From Fidelibacterota bacterium UBA2986 (GTDB lineage Bacteria; Fidelibacterota; Marinisomatia; Marinisomatales; AB-629-J13), in the NCBI GenBank assembly GCA_002346675.1, contig DEAI01000003.1, forward strand, positions 18,190 through 61,434: a stretch of DNA of 43,245 nt. The letters are read 5' to 3'. The translations under genes and the position numbers were made by a program. Under the pieces are notes generated by a model. The model had not been told where the DNA came from. It saw only the letters and a list, made by a program, of their open reading frames with translations, and did not search any database. Shown one piece after another: positions 1-8,466 of the stretch (position 1 is its first letter; every line of letters starts with the position of its first letter).

Positions 1-1
1 T

Positions 2-247
2 TTTTGGGCAGAATGGTGCGGCCCATGTAAAGCACTAGCTCCCACTATTTCAGACCTAGCAGATGAATATCATACTAAAATGAAAGTAGGAAAAGTAAAT
101 GTTGACCAAAACAGCTCCACAGCTTCAACTTATGGTGTAAGAAGTATACCTACTTTATTAATATTTCAAGATGGTTCAGTTGTCAATCAAATAGTAGGAA
201 ATGTACCAAAAGACAGTATTACTAAATTGCTTAACCAGGTAGTTTAG
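2..247 (+). CDS. trxA: thioredoxin, 3' portion (5' end outside window)
   Basis: Partial gene entering from the left edge, read in frame 2. The visible 81 residues begin just before the redox motif WCGPC. They continue through the usual thioredoxin fold, including VGKVNVDQN and the cis-proline segment SIPTLLIFQDG. The stop is TAG at 245-247. Thioredoxin reduces disulfides in cytoplasmic proteins and is recycled by thioredoxin reductase, which is encoded 60 bases downstream, so the pair forms a functional unit. Only about the first 25 residues are missing. The family assignment is secure; the symbol trxA is the generic one. Confidence 0.93.
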   Translation, partial: FWAEWCGPCKALAPTISDLADEYHTKMKVGKVNVDQNSSTASTYGVRSIPTLLIFQDGSVVNQIVGNVPKDSITKLLNQVV

Positions 248-261
248 CTTAACAATAGAGG

Positions 262-281
262 GAATTTCATAGTTGAAATTC
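262..281 (+). terminator. perfect hairpin between trxA and trxB
   Basis: An 8-base perfect inverted repeat, GAATTTCA/TGAAATTC, with a 4-base loop lies 14 bases after the thioredoxin stop and 26 bases before the trxB start. The following sequence is T/A-rich but has no clean T-run. It may be a weak terminator, an attenuator or an operator; the sequence alone does not decide. Confidence 0.35.
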
Positions 282-307
282 TGATTTAATAATATTTTAT
301 TAATAAC

Positions 308-1243
308 ATGATGCGAAAGAAAGTCATAATAATAGGATCTGGACCTGCAGGGTTAACTGCCGCAATATATACTGCAAGGGCAAACCTAAGTCCGATTGTT
401 TTTGAGGGAAGTCAGCCCGGAGGTCAGCTGACTATTACAACCGATGTGGAAAATTATCCTGGTTTCCCTGAAGGAATAATGGGCCCAGATTTAGTAGATT
501 TATTTCGAAAACAGGCAATTCGGTTTGGAACAGATTGTGAATATAAAACCGTAACAAAAGTTGATCTAAGCAAGCGCCCTTTTAAGGTTTGGGTTGGAGG
601 GTCCATTTTTACCACAGAAGCAGTAATTATTTCTACTGGTTCTACTGCAAAATTGTTAGGACTCGACTCTGAAATGGAATTAATGGGGCATGGTGTTTCC
701 GCATGCGCGACGTGCGATGGATTCTTTTTCAAGGGCAAATCAGTGCTTGTTGTAGGTGGCGGTGATTCAGCAATGGAAGAATCATTATTTTTAACCAAGT
801 TTGCATCGGAAGTACAGATTATCCATAGAAGGGATGAATTTCGGGCATCAAAAATAATGCAAGACAGGGTTTTTGATAATGACAAAATACAGGTTGTCTG
901 GAACACCAATATTAAAGAAATAAAAGGCACAATTGAAACTGGAGTAACTGGTGTTATATTGCAAAATACTCTAACAGGTGAGGTCACTGATTTGGATTGT
1001 GATGGAGTGTTTATGGCCATAGGACATAATCCAAATGTATCTCTTTTTGATGAGTATTTGGAAAAGGATAAACATGGATATCTCCTTACAAAAAATAAAT
1101 CTTCAAAAACAAATATCCCGGGTGTATTTGTCTGTGGTGATGTACAGGACAATCATTACAAACAAGCAATTACAGCAGCGGGGTCTGGATGTATGGCAGC
1201 AATAGATGCAGAGCGATTTATTGAGGCTCATCCTCTTGCCTGA
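308..1243 (+). CDS. trxB: thioredoxin-disulfide reductase
   Basis: FAD- and NADPH-dependent flavoenzyme that reduces thioredoxin in the cytoplasm. The 311-residue length is typical of the low-molecular-weight bacterial form. Visible features in order: FAD-binding GSGPAGL at about residues 10-16, the redox pair CATC (Cys133 and Cys136), the NADPH-binding GGGDSAMEE at 150-158, and a C-terminal FAD motif GDVQD. Two adjacent ATG codons (308 and 311) are both possible starts, and neither has an obvious Shine-Dalgarno sequence. It follows thioredoxin, its usual partner. No key residue is missing. Confidence 0.97.
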   Translation: MMRKKVIIIGSGPAGLTAAIYTARANLSPIVFEGSQPGGQLTITTDVENYPGFPEGIMGPDLVDLFRKQAIRFGTDCEYKTVTKVDLSKRPFKVWVGGSIFTTEAVIISTGSTAKLLGLDSEMELMGHGVSACATCDGFFFKGKSVLVVGGGDSAMEESLFLTKFASEVQIIHRRDEFRASKIMQDRVFDNDKIQVVWNTNIKEIKGTIETGVTGVILQNTLTGEVTDLDCDGVFMAIGHNPNVSLFDEYLEKDKHGYLLTKNKSSKTNIPGVFVCGDVQDNHYKQAITAAGSGCMAAIDAERFIEAHPLA

Positions 1244-1281
1244 CTTTCTTCCAATCATTTGCACAAAGTTAGGAGTGAGTG

Positions 1282-1962
1282 ATGAAAAAAAGATTAGTAT
1301 ATGAACTGAAAAATATTGAGAAGAAATACCATAATAACACGGTATTGAAGATTAAGCACCTACAGTTTCACCCTGGAACTATCTATGGAATTATAGGTCC
1401 TATGGGAGCGGGAAAGACAACATTATTTAAAATATTAAGCGGTAAAGAAAAGCCGTCCACTGGTAAATTAATATATGAAGAGGAAGAGTTTAAGATTAAT
1501 TGGTTGGGGAAAATTAAACCTTTTGATTCCATTTGGTATGGAAATATTGAAGATTTAGACGGCAAAAGAACTGTCTCAGAGTTACTGCCTAGATCGAAGA
1601 ATATGACTCAAGTAAAGAATAATGATGATTATTTTAATTCAAAGAGTAATAAAACTTTACTCTCAGAAAAAGTGGATAATATTTCTCCTAGTGAAAAAGC
1701 ATGGCTATTGAAATGTATGTTAAGAGGACAAGACCCACGAGTTTTAATTTTAGATGATTATGGAGTATATTTAGACCATAAAAGAGAGATAGAATTTCAA
1801 AAATTAATTATAAAAATGAACAAGGAGTTGGGAACAACTATTATTTTAGGAAGTCATAACGATAGAAATATTAAAAAATTTGCATCGGTCCTAATTTATT
1901 TTGACAATGGCCATATTTCAAAAATAAGGCCTGGGATATCAAGTAAAAAATCCAGAAAATAA
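1282..1962 (+). CDS. degenerate ABC-transporter-type ATPase, stand-alone
   Basis: A 227-residue protein with the general plan of an ABC nucleotide-binding domain. Walker A GPMGAGKTT is intact (about residues 39-47), and the switch histidine is present in GSHND (His192). The signature motif normally reading LSGGQ is replaced by ISPSEK (about 134-139). Walker B runs into D158-D159, so the usual catalytic glutamate is an aspartate. ATG at 1282 is preferred over GTG at 1279 because AGGAG (1271-1275) lies six bases upstream. There is no adjacent permease. It resembles importer ATPases in its N-terminal half, but transport activity is uncertain; a regulatory or non-transport role is possible. Confidence 0.75.
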   Translation: MKKRLVYELKNIEKKYHNNTVLKIKHLQFHPGTIYGIIGPMGAGKTTLFKILSGKEKPSTGKLIYEEEEFKINWLGKIKPFDSIWYGNIEDLDGKRTVSELLPRSKNMTQVKNNDDYFNSKSNKTLLSEKVDNISPSEKAWLLKCMLRGQDPRVLILDDYGVYLDHKREIEFQKLIIKMNKELGTTIILGSHNDRNIKKFASVLIYFDNGHISKIRPGISSKKSRK

Positions 1963-2004
1963 TTGTATATATTCTTTTTAGATAGTTTATATACTTAATA
2001 TAAC

Positions 2005-2028
2005 ATATAACTTTTTAGAAAGTTATAT
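2005..2028 (+). promoter_or_regulatory. perfect 10-bp inverted repeat upstream of the heptose kinase
   Basis: Arms 2005-2014 (ATATAACTTT) and 2019-2028 (AAAGTTATAT) are exact reverse complements with a 4-base loop, ending nine bases before the ATG at 2038. No T-run follows, which argues against a simple terminator. An operator or a translation-affecting hairpin is possible. The function is inferred only from position and symmetry. Confidence 0.4.
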
Positions 2029-2037
2029 TAATGTAAT

Positions 2038-3018
2038 ATGAAACAAAATAGATACACTGAATTAACGCAGAATTTCAATAATAAAAACTTAATCATTTTG
2101 GGTGACATTATGATGGATGCTTATTATTGGGGAGAGGCAGACAGAATATCTCCGGAAGCTCCAGTTCCAATTGTCCAGGTTAAAAAAGAAAATTATAGAG
2201 CTGGTGGAGCAGGAAATGTTGCTTTAAATATCAAGGGATTGGGTTCAAGCCCATTATTAATTGGTGTTGTAGGTTCCGGTAAAAATAGAGATAAACTTCT
2301 AGAAATATTTCAAAACAATTCCATAGGTACGGATACTTTATTTAGTTCAAAAGAAAAAAATACTACAATAAAGACCAGGGTAATTGCGCAAAATCAGCAA
2401 ATGTTACGATTTGATTTGGAGTCAGCAAAGTTAATCTCGACTGAGATAGAAGATAAAATAATTGATACCTTAAGAATACATATTAAGGATACAAATGGAC
2501 TGATATTTGCCGATTATGGAAAAGGAGTTTTGACAGCTAAAATTATTTCAGAAGCAATTCAATTATCTCAAGAAAACAATGTTCCTATTTATGTTGATCC
2601 AAAGACCCAAGATTATAGAAGCTTTGAAGGAGTCTACTTACTTAAACCAAATTTATTGGAATTTGAATCTATAGTTGGCAAATGGAAAACCGAAAATGAG
2701 TTTATATCATTAGGTTATAAACTCAGGGAAAAAATAGGAATTAAGAATTTATTAGTGACCCGGGGAGCAGAAGGAAGCACTCTTTTTACTAAAAAACAAC
2801 ATTATTCTATTCCAACTAAGGCACTTGAAGTACATGATGTATCTGGAGCAGGAGATACAGCGATAAGTACCTTTGCATTAGCTGATTTATCAGGGGCATT
2901 TATTGAGGAGTCTGCTCTTCTTGCAAATTATGCAGCAGGCTATGTTTGCGGAGAGGTTGGTGTTGTCCCTATAACACTGGATAATTTAACCAAAATAGCA
3001 AATTATTATATTTCTTAA
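2038..3018 (+). CDS. rfaE1: D-glycero-beta-D-manno-heptose-7-phosphate kinase (RfaE domain I)
   Basis: PfkB/ribokinase-family sugar kinase that phosphorylates heptose 7-phosphate at C1 during ADP-heptose synthesis for the lipopolysaccharide inner core. The N-terminus carries the family signature around ILGDIMMDAYYWG and SPEAPVPIV, followed by the sugar-binding GGAGNVALN. The C-terminal PfkB signature is DVSGAGDT with catalytic Asp273. At 326 residues it is the kinase half only; the nucleotidyltransferase half found in HldE fusions is absent and must be encoded elsewhere. This implies an LPS-type outer membrane. The next gene follows 62 bases later. Confidence 0.92.
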   Translation: MKQNRYTELTQNFNNKNLIILGDIMMDAYYWGEADRISPEAPVPIVQVKKENYRAGGAGNVALNIKGLGSSPLLIGVVGSGKNRDKLLEIFQNNSIGTDTLFSSKEKNTTIKTRVIAQNQQMLRFDLESAKLISTEIEDKIIDTLRIHIKDTNGLIFADYGKGVLTAKIISEAIQLSQENNVPIYVDPKTQDYRSFEGVYLLKPNLLEFESIVGKWKTENEFISLGYKLREKIGIKNLLVTRGAEGSTLFTKKQHYSIPTKALEVHDVSGAGDTAISTFALADLSGAFIEESALLANYAAGYVCGEVGVVPITLDNLTKIANYYIS

Positions 3019-3055
3019 GTTTAAATAATGCCCTTTTCTAAGTAAGCTTTAAACT
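3018..3055 (+). terminator. inverted repeat after the heptose kinase
   Basis: Exact 8-base arms AGTTTAAA (3018-3025) and TTTAAACT (3048-3055) are separated by 22 bases and begin at the last base of the kinase stop codon. It could be a weak transcription terminator. It lies directly beside a second hairpin. Confidence 0.3.
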
Positions 3056-3076
3056 ATTATTTATTGGATAAATAAT
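3056..3076 (+). terminator. 9-bp hairpin with short T-run just before the next start
   Basis: ATTATTTAT (3056-3064) and ATAAATAAT (3068-3076) are exact reverse complements with a 3-base loop, followed by TTTTA and then the ATG at 3081. The short T-run fits a weak intrinsic terminator for the kinase gene. Its position at the start codon would also place it in the leader of the following gene if transcription begins upstream. Confidence 0.4.
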
Positions 3077-3080
3077 TTTA

Positions 3081-4739
3081 ATGAGCAGGTTTTGGTTTCG
3101 AAATATTTTTATTCTTTTTTTTGCTTTTTTTCACTTTATACGTGGACAATTTGAACCAAGATATGACCCATTTGATTGGATTATTTTCACAAAACCTGGC
3201 GCTATTACCTCAATATCTGAGGGATACTCATATATTTATTTTGGTACAGAAATGGGTGGAGTTCTAAGATATCATATTTATGCGAATAAAATGGATTTTC
3301 CTTTAACAATGGCTCAGGGGCTATCATCAAATAGAATACAGTCTGTACATTTTGATTTTGAATCTGGAGTTTTATGGGTAGCTACAGATAAAGGTCTTGA
3401 TTATTCTCACATGAGGGAAGGTGGTTGGACTCACCTGAAAAAAAGAGATATCGGTATGGATATGAATAACCCAGTTAAAAAGGTAGGCTCCTCTCAGAGA
3501 TATCTCTGGATTCAATCTAATAATTCGTTTCTAAAGTTAGACCAGAATTCTGGGAACTTTTTGTCTGTTATGTCCCATCCAGATGATGAAAAAATAAATT
3601 GGAGTGCTTCTTCCTCTATTGAGGATATTAAACTTGAACACCCCATAGATACTTATATTATGGTGGAAGGTTGGATATATAACAGTGGAATCTTGATTGA
3701 TCCAAGCGGAAGAAGTAAATCTATATCTACATTTTATTCATCTAGATATGGTGATGTATGGATGGGAATTAATGATGGAACAATATTTAAAGGGGATTAT
3801 CATATGGAAACATTTTATCCCATCACATATGGATTAGCTGAGACAAATGTATCTGCCTTAAATCTATCTGAATCTGGAACTTGGATAGCAGGAAACTCTA
3901 ATCCATCATTAGGGATAACTTATCTTAACCCAGAGCAAAATTATTATCATCTTTATGAATATGAAGTCAATATCAATATGCCCCCCCAAAAAATATATTC
4001 ACTATTGTCTCTTAAAGATGAAATATGGTTTGGAGGAGAGCTAGGGATATTAATTTATAATACCAATAGAGATTACTGGAGAATTTTAGATGAATCCAAA
4101 ATTAATTTAAAAGGATCTATTACAACAATGGCTTGGGATTCTAGCTTTGTTTGGATTGGCTCTAATTATGGTATCTCTAGAGTAAATCCAGTAAGTAAAC
4201 GTGCTGAAATAGTTGGTTCAGTTGAAGGCGTAAGTTTTGAATCTTTTTTTAAAAATGAGTCTATATATGATATAGAGTATATTGAAAAAAAAATATGGAT
4301 AGGAACTGAGTATGGATTATTTATATATGATGATATGAGTGAGTCCATTTATGATTTCCGTAAATTTGGTAATTTTTCTATTTTAGGTGGAGAAGAAAAT
4401 CAATTCTCTGAATTTTGGGAAATAGAAAAATATAAAAACGTAGTTTATTTTGCAACCAAACAGGGAATAATTTCTTATAATACCTTAACAGGGTATTGGA
4501 ATATGCTTTTTCGCTCTCATTCAATTCGCCAGCAAAGAGTTACATCGATGGTATTCAATGATCGTTATGGATTTTTTGGAACTAACTTTAGTTTATTAAA
4601 GTTTGATTTTAAACACCTTTTTATCGATGAATACTCTTATCCGATAATTGGTCAAATCAATGAATTATCTTTAGAAGATGACCAGCTATGGATAGGGTCT
4701 TCACAAGGATTAATACGTTATTTATGGAAAAATGAATAA
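3081..4739 (+). CDS. secreted beta-propeller protein (two-component-regulator-propeller-like repeats)
   Basis: A 552-residue exported protein. The N-terminal signal peptide (about residues 1-22) has a very hydrophobic core and ends near RGQ. The rest is made of short repeats of the type LWVATDKGL, IWFGGELGI, VWIGSNYGI, IWIGTEYGLF and LWIGSSQGL. These are typical of the propeller repeats found in sensor domains of hybrid two-component systems, but no kinase domain follows. It is therefore probably a periplasmic or surface binding or scaffold protein. Its last eight bases overlap the next gene, so the two are probably translated together. The exact function is not known. Confidence 0.75.
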   Translation: MSRFWFRNIFILFFAFFHFIRGQFEPRYDPFDWIIFTKPGAITSISEGYSYIYFGTEMGGVLRYHIYANKMDFPLTMAQGLSSNRIQSVHFDFESGVLWVATDKGLDYSHMREGGWTHLKKRDIGMDMNNPVKKVGSSQRYLWIQSNNSFLKLDQNSGNFLSVMSHPDDEKINWSASSSIEDIKLEHPIDTYIMVEGWIYNSGILIDPSGRSKSISTFYSSRYGDVWMGINDGTIFKGDYHMETFYPITYGLAETNVSALNLSESGTWIAGNSNPSLGITYLNPEQNYYHLYEYEVNINMPPQKIYSLLSLKDEIWFGGELGILIYNTNRDYWRILDESKINLKGSITTMAWDSSFVWIGSNYGISRVNPVSKRAEIVGSVEGVSFESFFKNESIYDIEYIEKKIWIGTEYGLFIYDDMSESIYDFRKFGNFSILGGEENQFSEFWEIEKYKNVVYFATKQGIISYNTLTGYWNMLFRSHSIRQQRVTSMVFNDRYGFFGTNFSLLKFDFKHLFIDEYSYPIIGQINELSLEDDQLWIGSSQGLIRYLWKNE

Positions 4740-5997
4740 AATGCAATTTAAACGAGGATATTTGAAAGACAGTTCCACTATAATTCTTTTATTATTGATA
4801 CCGATTATACTATTGTGTAAAAAGAATAAGTTAAACAATATTAGTAAAATACGTCTAAATACGGTTCTTGTTGCTGCAAAAGCTAAAGAACAAATAAGTA
4901 TTAAAATTTATCTTGAAATTCCATATAAATCCCTTCAGTTTGTGAAAAGAGAGGGTGGCTTTGTCTCTGGGTATGAAGCTCAGATTGCTGTAATAAACAA
5001 AAATAATGAATTAGTTCATAATTTTACCTGGTCAGATTCAATTAGAGCACAAAATTATTTAGAAACTATTATGAAACAGGAAAAGGTTACACTCTATTCA
5101 GAAAAATTCCTTCCCACGGATAAGTATGATGTAATAGCAACAGTTCTTGATTTGGAAAGCAGAGAGTTTTATAAGGTAAAAAAGGATATAAAACAAAATA
5201 GATCAAATATTTCTTATATATTTAAACCCATTGTATTGCTAGAAAAAAAAGGGGAATGGGGATTTAAGCCTGACCTTATTCCTAGTTGGAATTATTATTT
5301 ATCTTCAGGAAAAGATTCAGTGCATATTTTTATTTCAGGAATATGCTCCTCATCAGATTGCGAACTATATTGGAAGATAGCGAGTAAAATAGATGATGAG
5401 AAAATTATCGCCAATGATTATTTTCCTATACAAAACAGATATATCCAAAAATATATAAAGCTTCCAATTTCCATTTTTTCTGAGATATCCTACTCATTTT
5501 CTGTGACCATTAATGATAGAGATATAAATGATGAACAGCTAGTAGAGTTAGTTATTTTGAAACCAGGGATTTCAAATATGATAACAGATATAAATGAAGC
5601 TCTAAATCAAATGAAGTATATTTTAACATCAGACGAGAAAGAAATTCTTAAAAATGCTAAAAAAGCTGAAAAAGATCAATTATTTAAATCATTTTGGGAT
5701 TCACGTGACCCCACTAGCGAAACTCTACAAAACGAATTAATGGATGAGTACTATAAAAGGATATCATATACGAAAGAACATTTTAGCGGTTTTCAGGAAG
5801 GTTGGAAAACAGATATGGGAATGATCTACATCTTATTTGGATATCCAGATGAAGTAAAACGATACTCAGACTATTCTAGTCAAAAGGCATTTGAGAATTG
5901 GTACTATTTTTCCATAAATAAGTCGTTCAAATTTGTGGATGTCAATGGATTTGGAGATTATCAGTTGGAGTCCCCTCATTTTTTGAGTGTGCCTTGA
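4732..5997 (+). CDS. GWxTD-domain protein, probably membrane-anchored or lipoprotein
   Basis: A 421-residue protein whose C-terminal third matches the GWxTD domain. A conserved lead-in (FWDSRDPT and an EYYKRI-type helix) is followed by GWKTD at residues 357-361 and then GMIYILFGYPDEV. Such proteins are common in FCB bacteria, and their function is not established. The N-terminus has a hydrophobic stretch (about 14-28) ending in LLC at Cys29; this may be a lipid-attachment site, but the lipobox is not canonical. The start overlaps the upstream propeller gene (ATGAATAA). An alternative ATG at 4741 would lose only three residues. Confidence 0.82.
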   Translation: MNKMQFKRGYLKDSSTIILLLLIPIILLCKKNKLNNISKIRLNTVLVAAKAKEQISIKIYLEIPYKSLQFVKREGGFVSGYEAQIAVINKNNELVHNFTWSDSIRAQNYLETIMKQEKVTLYSEKFLPTDKYDVIATVLDLESREFYKVKKDIKQNRSNISYIFKPIVLLEKKGEWGFKPDLIPSWNYYLSSGKDSVHIFISGICSSSDCELYWKIASKIDDEKIIANDYFPIQNRYIQKYIKLPISIFSEISYSFSVTINDRDINDEQLVELVILKPGISNMITDINEALNQMKYILTSDEKEILKNAKKAEKDQLFKSFWDSRDPTSETLQNELMDEYYKRISYTKEHFSGFQEGWKTDMGMIYILFGYPDEVKRYSDYSSQKAFENWYYFSINKSFKFVDVNGFGDYQLESPHFLSVP

Positions 5998-6166
5998 TTA
6001 GATCTAGGCTGAAAGATAAACTTACATATAACACCTTCCTAATATAGAAACTGGTGTACTCAACAAAGGGGGGATTATTATAATCATAATACACGTTAAT
6101 AAACGAAAATAATAAACTTAGATTATCGTAATTTCGACATTAATTAACTGACTTGATTTATTATAT
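5998..6166. other. 169-base spacer upstream of mreB
   Basis: One of the larger gene-free gaps. It contains a weak 5-base inverted repeat (ACACC at 6031-6035 with GGTGT at 6053-6057), a run of six Gs near 6068-6073, and an AT-rich tract up to the mreB start. No convincing promoter hexamer pair, RNA gene or ORF was recognised. It probably holds the promoter of the rod-shape operon. Confidence 0.4.
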
Positions 6167-7195
6167 TTGGGAATACTTTCCACATTAACAAAACCATTTA
6201 ACTGGTTATCCGGTGATCTTGCTATGGATTTGGGTACAGCCAATACCTTGATTTGGCTTAAAGGTAAAGGAGTAATAATCAATGAACCTTCTATAGTAGC
6301 ACGCTCAGTTCATGACGAAGAAATTTTTGCTGTTGGTAATGACGCAAAGGCGATGGTGGGTAAAACACACCGTAATATTGAAACTGTTAGACCGCTAAGA
6401 GACGGTGTTATAGCCGACTTTAATATGACTGATGGGTTGATACAAGGATTTATTCGTAAAGTGAATTTAAACAGAATTGCAAGATTTAGGATGGTCATTT
6501 GTGTCCCCAGTGGGGTAACCTCAGTAGAGAGAAGAGCTGTAAAAGATGCAGGAGAGAGAGCCAATGCAAGAGAAGTCTTTCTTATCGAAGAGCCTGTTGC
6601 AGCAGCTATTGGGATTGGGTTAGATATAAGTAAGCCGATAGGTAACATCATTGTTGATGTGGGCGGAGGAACTACAGAGATAGCTGTTATTTCTCTTAAT
6701 GGTGTAGCTACAAAAGAATCCATCCGAATAGCAGGAGATGAAATGGATGAAGCAATCGTTCACTGGTTTCGTAACGAACATAAATTAGAAATTGGATTGC
6801 CTACCAGCGAATCAATTAAAAAAACAGTCGGATCGGCGATGCGAATGAAACCTGAAACAATTTCGGTAAAAGGAAGAGATCTAGTGAATGGTATTCCTAA
6901 AACGATTGAAGTATCTTCAGATGAAATTCGTCATGCACTTAAAGACCCGGTTAACAATATTGTGGAGTCGGTTAAACATGCCCTAGAAAAAACACCTCCT
7001 GAATTAGCATCTGATATTTTAGACCGAGGAATTATCCTGACTGGGGGTGGCAGTTTACTTCATGGTTTGGATCAAATAATACGTGAAAGAACAAATATAC
7101 CAGTAAATGTTTCTGAAGATCCTCTTTTATCAGTAGTAAAAGGAACGGGCATGGTTTTAGAAAACGTGAGGAAATATAAAGATGTTCTAATGTAA
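6167..7195 (+). CDS. mreB: rod-shape-determining protein MreB
   Basis: Bacterial actin homologue that polymerises along the inner membrane and directs lateral peptidoglycan synthesis. At 342 residues it has the usual length. Visible features: phosphate-1 loop MDLGTANTLI (about 20-29), VPSGVTSVERRAV, ATP-binding VDVGGGTTEIAVIS, and a C-terminal LTGGGSLLHGLD. The start is TTG at 6167, giving the conserved MGILSTL N-terminus just before DLAMDLGT. No in-frame ATG gives a better N-terminus and no Shine-Dalgarno sequence is seen. It opens the mreBCD-PBP2-rodA cluster. Confidence 0.97.
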   Translation: MGILSTLTKPFNWLSGDLAMDLGTANTLIWLKGKGVIINEPSIVARSVHDEEIFAVGNDAKAMVGKTHRNIETVRPLRDGVIADFNMTDGLIQGFIRKVNLNRIARFRMVICVPSGVTSVERRAVKDAGERANAREVFLIEEPVAAAIGIGLDISKPIGNIIVDVGGGTTEIAVISLNGVATKESIRIAGDEMDEAIVHWFRNEHKLEIGLPTSESIKKTVGSAMRMKPETISVKGRDLVNGIPKTIEVSSDEIRHALKDPVNNIVESVKHALEKTPPELASDILDRGIILTGGGSLLHGLDQIIRERTNIPVNVSEDPLLSVVKGTGMVLENVRKYKDVLM

Positions 7196-7199
7196 TTTT

Positions 7200-8003
7200 A
7201 TGAGAAAACTACTTTCATTATTTGTAGAAAAAAAACATCACTTTTTATTTATTATTTGTACGTTAATTTCTTTTATACTTTTATTTTCAGATGCTTCCTC
7301 AAAAAATATCAATTTATTTCGATCAAGAGTAATTGATATATTCTCTACCATCTATAAACCTGTAACATGGATTAAATATTCTTATACTTTAGATGCAGAA
7401 AATGCATTACTAAGAGAGCAGGTAATCAGATTGTCTCTTCAGGTTTCTTCAATGCAGTTTCTGGAACATGAGAACCAAAGATTGGAAGAATTGCTCTCCT
7501 TTCAAAGAGAAAATCAATTAACTCTCTTACCATCAAAAGTAATAAATAAAGGAATATTGTCAAATGTAAACTCCCTAACAATTGATGTAGGTAAAAAATC
7601 TGGTGTACAAACCAATGATCCGGTTTTAACGCCTAAGGGAGTTATTGGGAAAGTGTTGCTTGCAGGGGAATCTTCTTCTATAGTACAACTCATCAGCGAT
7701 ATAAATTACAGAATAAGTGTAAGGTTTATACCATCTGGTAGTACAGGAATCTTAAGATGGTATGGAAATAATAAATGTAAAGTAATGGAAGTTCAAAAAA
7801 ATGCAATAATAAATGTGGGAGATGGTGTAGTTACCTCAGGCTTTAGTAATATTTATCCTAAAAATTTATTGATTGGATCAGTAACAGGAATAGTTGACCA
7901 AATGGGTAGTTTTGATAAAATAGTTATGGTTCAAATACAAGAAGATGTAGAGTCCCTTTTAGATGTTTTTGTAGTGCTTGAGGATATACATGAATCAAAA
8001 TAA
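7200..8003 (+). CDS. mreC: rod-shape-determining protein MreC
   Basis: Bitopic inner-membrane protein of the elongasome that links MreB/MreD to PBP2. It has a short cytoplasmic N-terminus, one membrane segment (about residues 13-29), then a coiled coil (about 60-105). The periplasmic beta-rich domain contains the typical SLTIDVGKKSGVQTNDPV, GVIGKV and SGFSNIYPKNLLIGSV segments. The 267-residue length is normal. It starts four bases after the mreB stop and overlaps mreD, so the three are co-translated. Confidence 0.95.
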   Translation: MRKLLSLFVEKKHHFLFIICTLISFILLFSDASSKNINLFRSRVIDIFSTIYKPVTWIKYSYTLDAENALLREQVIRLSLQVSSMQFLEHENQRLEELLSFQRENQLTLLPSKVINKGILSNVNSLTIDVGKKSGVQTNDPVLTPKGVIGKVLLAGESSSIVQLISDINYRISVRFIPSGSTGILRWYGNNKCKVMEVQKNAIINVGDGVVTSGFSNIYPKNLLIGSVTGIVDQMGSFDKIVMVQIQEDVESLLDVFVVLEDIHESK

Positions 8004-8466
8004 ACCCATTGCTGTAGGTTTTATTGTATTGCTATTGCAAATTATTCTATCTGATTTTTTGTCCTTGGATGGAGTTCGCCCTGATTTTATTCTGATATTT
8101 CTCATTTATGTAAGTATTAGACTTGGAACTTTCGAGGGAGTATTATATGGATTTAGCTTAGGTATTATTGCAGATTTACTTGGAGTGAGTAGCTATTTTG
8201 GTTTGTCGCCACTTACATATACAATAACAGCTTATATACTTGGTATGTTATATCAGCATAGGCATTTCAGTTCTCAGTTTCAATTTCATGCCACTTGGTT
8301 ATCCGTAATATTTTTTCATTTTCTGTGTAATACATTTATACGTTATCAAGAAACTGTTTTTGAATATCCATTTTATTATATATCCTTATGGTTGTTAACT
8401 ACCTTTTATACTTTAGGTTTTGTAGGGATTCTGCAAATCTTAAACCCGCTTTATCAAAATAACTAG
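7990..8466 (+). CDS. mreD: rod-shape-determining protein MreD
   Basis: Small polytopic inner-membrane protein (158 residues) with about five hydrophobic segments. It carries the family features PDFILIFLIYVSIRLG and GFSLGIIADLLG. The start is taken as ATG 7990, because GAGGA (7980-7984) lies five bases upstream; the in-frame TTG at 7978 is less likely. It overlaps the end of mreC by 14 bases and ends one base before the PBP2 start. The position between mreC and the PBP2 gene supports the assignment of this poorly conserved family. Confidence 0.92.
   Translation: MNQNKPIAVGFIVLLLQIILSDFLSLDGVRPDFILIFLIYVSIRLGTFEGVLYGFSLGIIADLLGVSSYFGLSPLTYTITAYILGMLYQHRHFSSQFQFHATWLSVIFFHFLCNTFIRYQETVFEYPFYYISLWLLTTFYTLGFVGILQILNPLYQNN

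Noticed and set aside
454..1152. 232-codon open frame on the - strand inside trxB
   Set aside because: It lies wholly within a highly conserved gene on the other strand and its translation has no recognisable motif.
1963..2000. Promoter pair TTGTAT / TATACT upstream of the heptose kinase
   Set aside because: The spacing of 21 bases is too long and the -35 match is weak.
6132..6166. Promoter directly before mreB (TATTAT at 6159-6164)
   Set aside because: The hexamer ends only two bases before the start codon and there is no -35 at proper distance; such hexamers are frequent in AT-rich sequence.
6310..6723. 137-codon open frame on the - strand inside mreB
   Set aside because: Antisense shadow of mreB; low-complexity Ser/Thr/Ile-rich translation with no family resemblance.
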